From Candidatus Omnitrophota bacterium (GTDB lineage: Bacteria > Omnitrophota > Koll11 > Zapsychrales > Fredricksoniimonadaceae): a stretch of 9,056 nucleotides of DNA. Positions 5,386-9,056 of this stretch are shown here, piece by piece (within the stretch, counting starts at the first letter, position 1; each line of letters begins with the position of its first letter). The stretch spans positions 1 to 9,056 of the forward strand of contig JADFXE010000047.1 of the NCBI GenBank assembly GCA_015233705.1. The letters are read 5' to 3'. Under the pieces are notes generated by a model that saw only the letters and a list, made by a program, of their open reading frames with translations, searched no databases and had not been told where the DNA came from. Both the position numbers and the translations under genes were made by a program.

Positions 5386-7256
5386 TATTTCACCTTTTTC
5401 TCAACGGCTTCCAGGATCTCCTCGACATCCAAGTGATCCCGCTGCATATCTTGCCCGCTCACAATCCCGCCGGCAAAGCAAACCCTTTCCCCCACGGCAA
5501 AAACATTTCTAAGCTTCCACAAGGTCTTCTCGTCGATCTTTTCCCGGGACAGGGCGGCTTCCAGGTCATTGACGTCCACCACGCCGGCGGGCAGTTCAAG
5601 CTTGACCGAGAGATAATCACGAAGAGCTTTCAAAAGGACATCGTAGAATTCGCGCGAACGATCCTGTGTCATGAGCGACCCGGCATCCTTCCAAGCCTTA
5701 CGCGCTTGCCGGAAGGCGGCCGCACGCCTGGCAAAGACCGGATCAGAATAGATCCTGCGACGGTAATAAAACAGCGCCACAAAGATCCCCCAGATATTAA
5801 GGAAAGCGACCAGAACAGCGTAAAAGGCCATGTTCCGCTGGAACGCCTCGCCCCTGCCCGTCAAGACGCCAGGCCGGTCCTTGATAAAGACGATGTCACG
5901 CCCGAAATTCTCCTTCACAAGCGAGACCGACTTGTCCGAAAAACCGACTGCCTGAAATTCCTGCCCCTTATCCAGCGGCTTGACCTCAACCGGGAAAGGC
6001 CCGCGGGTCATGGTCTGATACTGACCGGAGCCGGTGTCAAAATAGGAAAAGCTCAGCGCCGGCACATCCCTGATATCATCCTTAACCGGAATAATGACCT
6101 GTTCCAGGACCTTCTGCCCATCCTGGTCCTTGATCAGCGGCTCGTAGATCTTGAATCTGGCATCCTTGACCGACGGCATCTTGACACCCTTGAGGTTCCC
6201 GACGCCGGAAACGGTCAGGCGCAGCGTCAAAGGATCGCCCACCTTAACTTGAGCAGGCGTAACCGTCGCATCAAAGGTAAACCGGCCGACAGCTCCGGAA
6301 AAATCCGCAGGCACGCCTTCGGAGGGAAGATCCAGCACCTCCAGGTCCAACGGCAAGGCCGTTATGGTGACAGGCGTTGTCTGACTGCCGCCGAACAACC
6401 CCGAAAAGAAGTCATCATCCAGCCCAATACTGGAGAAAGGATTGCGCCGGACATTGGTCTTCATGACCAGCTCTGCCGAAACCACGGCCGGCCCGACCTT
6501 CACCACACCGGTCTTCACCGGCGTCAGGCGGGTGAGATATTCGATAACAGAGAACTTCTGCCCCTGCAGGGTCTCCTCATACTGACGCGGCTGACCATAC
6601 TCCGAAAGGACAAAGCCTTCCTGGCGAATGTCCGGAAGGCTGATGCTCCGCAAAGGCAGGTCCTTGACATACATTTTGATGACCAGCGGCAATTCCTCGT
6701 TCACATAGCAGCGGGTCCTGGGCGTGGCAATGATCATATGCACCCTGTCAACAAGTGAGTGCTGATCAGGTGCACCGCTTCCTCCAGCGTCGGCAGAGAC
6801 CGGCAAAACCTGGACCGCCAGCGGCTGACTGTGATAGGTCTGGCCCTTAATGGTCACATCGATCGAAGGAATCGTGAACGTCCCTTCCTTCAAAGGCAGC
6901 AGCATGTAACGGAAGGTCTTGGAAGACGAGTACTCGCCGTTCACGACACTGACCTGCGTGGAAGGACCGATATAGCGCGCCTCGAATCCGTCGATGGCCG
7001 GCAGATCGATCCTGTCAAGGTCTTGGGCCCCGTGAACCGTGAGCGACAGCTGTCCGGCAGAGCCCAGAGGGATCTTGGCAGAATCAACCGTAACCTCAAA
7101 AGAAATATCCTCGGCAATGGCAGTCGACCCAAGAGACACAAAACACAGAACACAGGACACAACAATAGACACCAGAAGTTTCCCCCGCTGCGACCATGGG
7201 GACATTGACTTCTTTTTGCTTGTGACTTGTGACTTGTGACTTGTGACCTTATTCAT
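5385..7256 (-). CDS. batD: Aerotolerance protein BatD
   Basis: This large exported Bat protein has 623 residues. A basic N-tail (1-26) precedes a signal/anchor helix (27-48, VSIVVSCVLCFVSLGSTAIA). A long extracytoplasmic region of beta-sandwich repeats follows, starting DISFEVTVDS with conserved G-x-x-x-x-L-x-[LV]-x-V-x-G, which is typical of BatD. One membrane helix (about 476-496, LVAFLNIWGIFVALFYYRRR) leads to a cytosolic tail of about 120 residues with charged helices. BatD is thought to scaffold the VWA proteins in the envelope. ATG 7256 is chosen because it overlaps the batC stop as TAATG and has AAAAGGA at 7263-7269; a TTG two codons earlier and ATG 7205 are alternatives. Four 7-bp repeats directly follow codon 3, so repeat slippage would shift the frame. 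The N-tail is longer and more repetitive than a normal signal peptide, so real translation may start at 7205. Confidence 0.9.
   Translation of the reverse strand: MNKVTSHKSQVTSKKKSMSPWSQRGKLLVSIVVSCVLCFVSLGSTAIAEDISFEVTVDSAKIPLGSAGQLSLTVHGAQDLDRIDLPAIDGFEARYIGPSTQVSVVNGEYSSSKTFRYMLLPLKEGTFTIPSIDVTIKGQTYHSQPLAVQVLPVSADAGGSGAPDQHSLVDRVHMIIATPRTRCYVNEELPLVIKMYVKDLPLRSISLPDIRQEGFVLSEYGQPRQYEETLQGQKFSVIEYLTRLTPVKTGVVKVGPAVVSAELVMKTNVRRNPFSSIGLDDDFFSGLFGGSQTTPVTITALPLDLEVLDLPSEGVPADFSGAVGRFTFDATVTPAQVKVGDPLTLRLTVSGVGNLKGVKMPSVKDARFKIYEPLIKDQDGQKVLEQVIIPVKDDIRDVPALSFSYFDTGSGQYQTMTRGPFPVEVKPLDKGQEFQAVGFSDKSVSLVKENFGRDIVFIKDRPGVLTGRGEAFQRNMAFYAVLVAFLNIWGIFVALFYYRRRIYSDPVFARRAAAFRQARKAWKDAGSLMTQDRSREFYDVLLKALRDYLSVKLELPAGVVDVNDLEAALSREKIDEKTLWKLRNVFAVGERVCFAGGIVSGQDMQRDHLDVEEILEAVEKKVK
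7136..7163. repeat. Four imperfect 7-bp repeats in the batD signal region
   Basis: On the + strand the units are ACACAAA, ACACAGA, ACACAGG and ACACAAC: ACACA plus two variable bases, four times without gaps. They encode part of the hydrophobic core of the BatD signal helix (VVSCVLCFV). The degenerate copies suggest an old repeat held by the need for hydrophobic residues. Confidence 0.65.
7220..7247. repeat. Four perfect 7-bp tandem repeats at the batD start
   Basis: TTGTGAC occurs four times head to tail on the + strand (GTCACAA on the coding strand) with no mismatch. The array begins at codon 4 of batD. Because 7 is not a multiple of 3, gain or loss of one unit shifts the reading frame from ATG 7256. 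Confidence 0.9.
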
Positions 7257-7999
7257 TACCAATCCTTTTCCACCGGCCGCGCATCCCTCTTCTCGCGGAT
7301 AAAATTCAAAAGCCCCTTGGGCTGTTCGTTCTGGTCAAAATCATCCAGAAGCACCCTGGCCTCTTTTTCAGATGATATCTGCCCTTCCCCTGCTTGTCCA
7401 GAGGAAGGGTTATCTTTGGACGGGGACTCGGCCTTCTGTCCCTGGTCTTTTCCGGAAGCGTCTTTCTCCGGCGATGATCCATCCTTGTTTTTCTGCCCTC
7501 CCTGATCCGCGGGCTGTTCCTGTTGCTGCGGCTGATCCTGGCCCGCCTTGTCCTTCTGGGGCGAATTCTTTCCATCCTGTTTATTCTGCTGATCGTTCTG
7601 GGAATCCTGGCCTTTCTGATCCTGCGGGGAAGACTGATCCTTTTTCCCAGACGACCCTTCATCTTTCTTTTGATCAGAGCCATCCTTTTTCTGGGGATTG
7701 GGGCAAGTCTTGTTCTGCTTTTGCTCCTGCATTTTCTTCTTCAGCCGTTCAATCTCCTTTTTCACAAAATCATGACTGACCGGCGCATCTTTATCCTTCG
7801 GGTCAGCAGCCATGACCTTCTCATAATGCGGCAAGGCCTCTTCCAGGGACTTGATCGCCGCCTGGATATCCTTATCTTCCCGCGCCGTGCCAGCCTTATA
7901 TAAAGCGTTCCCCAGGTTGTAATGGACCTTGTTGGCCGCCTTCTTGTCGTCGGTCGACCGACTTGTCAAAGTCGCCAGACTTGTAATAAGCCGTACCAA
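7256..7999 (-). CDS. batC: BatC, C-terminal fragment (frameshifted gene)
   Basis: This is the second part of BatC, in a frame one base off from the first part. Genuine coding probably begins near 7960 (TDDKKAANKVHYNLGNALYKAG); the residues before that, and the M called at 7999, read the first part's DNA in the wrong frame. It holds the second TPR (about 7875-7945), a helical stretch ending in a Lys-rich segment, a linker of roughly 110-120 residues made almost only of K, Q, D, S, G, P, E and N, and a short conserved-looking tail (VLLDDFDQNEQPKGLLNFIR ...) that ends GAT TGG TAA. The tail and TPR match the usual BatC layout, and the stop couples to batD by TAATG. A stop-coupled, well-preserved C-terminus suggests the break is recent or an artefact. 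Confidence 0.8.
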   Translation of the reverse strand: MVRLITSLATLTSRSTDDKKAANKVHYNLGNALYKAGTAREDKDIQAAIKSLEEALPHYEKVMAADPKDKDAPVSHDFVKKEIERLKKKMQEQKQNKTCPNPQKKDGSDQKKDEGSSGKKDQSSPQDQKGQDSQNDQQNKQDGKNSPQKDKAGQDQPQQQEQPADQGGQKNKDGSSPEKDASGKDQGQKAESPSKDNPSSGQAGEGQISSEKEARVLLDDFDQNEQPKGLLNFIREKRDARPVEKDW

Positions 8000-8183
8000 G
8001 ATCGTAATCGATCAACGGCTCCTGAGGATTCTGCTCAGCCGCCTTCTCATATTGCTCGACAGCCTTCTTGAAATCCCCCTTGGCAAAAGCAGCATTGCCC
8101 TCGTTAACGTCACGATATCCCGGCGCTGCGTACGCCTGGGATGAAATGATCAAAAGACCTGTCAACAGCACTATCCGCTTCAT
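7896..8183 (-). CDS. batC: BatC, N-terminal fragment (frameshifted gene)
   Basis: This is the first part of BatC. It has a signal peptide (1-19, ending QAYA) and one complete TPR (about 24-52, VNEGNAAFAKGDFKKAVEQYEKAAEQNP), followed by the start of the second (IDYDLGTAYYKSGDFDKSV). At residue 76 the expected helix (of the A-F-x-x-A-L type, then TDDKK) is lost. The frame then reads nonsense (DRRQEGGQQG ...) to TGA at 7896. Between the glycines of consecutive TPRs there are only 28 residues across the break, where 34 or more are expected, so roughly 25-30 bases seem to be missing, not just one added. ATG 8183 overlaps the batB stop (ATGA) and has AAGGAAA ahead of it. The two fragments are one gene in origin. 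Confidence 0.8.
   Translation of the reverse strand: MKRIVLLTGLLIISSQAYAAPGYRDVNEGNAAFAKGDFKKAVEQYEKAAEQNPQEPLIDYDLGTAYYKSGDFDKSVDRRQEGGQQGPLQPGERFI
7949..7962. repeat. 14-bp perfect palindrome at the batC frameshift
   Basis: GTCGGTCGACCGAC is its own reverse complement and lies exactly where the batC frame changes. It is flanked by the direct repeat CTTGTC (7943-7948 and 7962-7967). Such sequence favours deletion by slippage, or collapse during assembly. Confidence 0.85.
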
Positions 8184-9056
8184 GGTTTCCTTGTCAGCAG
8201 CATCGTCTCGGCCAAAAGAAAGATAAACGCGATCGCAAGCGGGATCTGGAAACGGTCATAATACTTCTGCTCGATCCGGCTTTCGATATCGCGCCGTTCC
8301 ATTTTGGCCAGCTCATTCTCGTAAAGATAATCCAGCCCGAACTCGGCGCCGCTCGAGCGGACATACGCACCGCCCGTTGCCGCAGCGATCTCCTTAAGCA
8401 ATTGTTCGTTCAAATGCGACTTCACAAAATTTCCGTCCGGACCTTTTAAGAAACCCTTCTCGCCTTTGTCATCCTCCACCCGGACCAGCTCGCCGTCCTG
8501 GGTGCCGATACCGATCGTGGAAATCTTGATCTTCTTGCCGGAAGCGACCCTGGCCCAATTCAAGGGATCGCCTTCCAGATTGTCGCCGTCAGTCAGGATC
8601 ACGACAGCCTTGTACTGAGACGGAACATCCTCATAACCTTTGAGCGCCTCCTGAATAGCCTTGCCGATATCTGTGCCGCCACGCGGGACCGTGCCCACGC
8701 CCAGATCATCGAGGCTCAATAGAAAGCCGCTGTAATCCGTGGTCAATGGGCAAACCAGGAATGCGTCGCCGGCAAAGGCGATCAGGCCGATCCGATCGCC
8801 CTTGAGTTTCTTGAGAAGGTCTTTGACCGCCAGCTTGGTGCGCTCAAGCCGCGAAGGTTTAACATCCTGGGTAAGCATGCTTTTCGACGTATCGATCGCG
8901 AGAAAAATATCCAGCCCTTCCCGTTTTACGTCCAGCCACTCGAACCCCCATTGCGGACGGGCCAATGCAATAACAGCAAAGAACAGCACACCCACCACCA
9001 GGACATCTTTCCAGATATGCCGTTTCCGGGAAGAACTGGCCGCGATCGCTGGCATC
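8180..9056 (-). CDS. batB: VWA-domain Bat protein, probably BatB (5' end outside window)
   Basis: This is an inner-membrane protein with a von Willebrand factor A domain. The 291 residues seen show a membrane segment (about 18-32, leading into ALARPQWG, a Bat signature) and the VWA domain (about 48-240). Its metal-binding MIDAS site is complete: DTSKS (55-59), Thr in GGTD (128), and Asp in TDGDN (156). A C-terminal membrane helix follows (271-287, IPLAIAFIFLLAETMLL). BatA and BatB are alike; position directly before batC favours BatB. An ATG at 9055 lies right at the window edge, but family members have about 40 more residues with another membrane helix before this point, so the true start is most likely outside. 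The stop shares ATGA with batC. Bat VWA proteins probably bind BatD through the metal site. Confidence 0.88.
   Translation of the reverse strand, partial: MPAIAASSSRKRHIWKDVLVVGVLFFAVIALARPQWGFEWLDVKREGLDIFLAIDTSKSMLTQDVKPSRLERTKLAVKDLLKKLKGDRIGLIAFAGDAFLVCPLTTDYSGFLLSLDDLGVGTVPRGGTDIGKAIQEALKGYEDVPSQYKAVVILTDGDNLEGDPLNWARVASGKKIKISTIGIGTQDGELVRVEDDKGEKGFLKGPDGNFVKSHLNEQLLKEIAAATGGAYVRSSGAEFGLDYLYENELAKMERRDIESRIEQKYYDRFQIPLAIAFIFLLAETMLLTRKP

Noticed and set aside
5370..6758. A 462-codon open frame on the + strand
   Set aside because: It lies fully antisense to batD, is rich in Arg, His, Gln and Pro as expected of a shadow frame, and shows no domain. BatD has clear motifs and coupled neighbours.
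7220..7247. CRISPR repeat array
   Set aside because: Units are 7 bp with no spacers; it is a simple tandem repeat inside a gene.
7523..7903. A + strand frame reading as a very hydrophobic, membrane-like protein
   Set aside because: Its Leu/Ile-rich text is the antisense of the Lys/Gln/Asp-rich BatC linker; it has no ribosome binding site or neighbour support.
7940..7970. Programmed ribosomal frameshift in batC
   Set aside because: No slippery run is present, and the TPR spacing suggests missing bases; a deletion or artefact explains it better.

Overview
The window reads as a piece of a diderm (Gram-negative) bacterial chromosome, probably from an environmental or uncultured lineage. The signs are lpxB (lipid A synthesis), a lipobox lipoprotein, and an aerotolerance (Bat) operon of secreted and membrane proteins. 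Base composition is moderately GC-rich in most genes. A phylum such as Omnitrophota would fit, but that is a guess from gene content, not something the sequence proves.

Layout. At the left edge, on the + strand, is the 3' two-thirds of lpxB, broken by an in-frame TAG ten codons into the window. Everything else is on the - strand, so lpxB converges with a stand-alone, AT-richer lipoprotein gene (891-1388). Reading the - strand in its own direction, from the right edge: batB (partial, VWA domain), batC (TPR protein, split by a frameshift at about 7950-7965), batD, batE, then a PEBP/YbhB-like secreted protein. Junctions in this set are ATGA or TAATG overlaps, with a 27-nt gap before the last gene. 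Two back-to-back hairpins follow (4022-4098). A second compact operon then runs 4005 to 1504: small cupin, inositol-monophosphatase-superfamily phosphatase, yeast Fcy1-type cytosine deaminase, YhcH/NanQ-type sugar anomerase family protein, and an unknown secreted four-cysteine protein. Its five genes overlap or sit within 13 nt of each other.

How the genes work together. BatB, C, D and E are expected to form an envelope complex: VWA/MIDAS protein, TPR partner, large exported BatD, and TPR-SH3 BatE. The second operon joins small-molecule enzymes (deaminase, phosphatase, sugar-anomerase-like protein, cupin) in what looks like a salvage or house-cleaning route for a nucleobase or sugar-phosphate compound. 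No substrate can be read from the sequence.

The points most worth a second look are the TAG in lpxB, the batC frameshift sitting on a 14-bp perfect palindrome, four perfect 7-bp repeats directly after the batD start codon, the double hairpin ahead of the cupin operon, and the Fcy1-like deaminase in its unusual operon. No tRNA, rRNA, CRISPR array or insertion sequence was seen. No gap between genes exceeds 300 bases.
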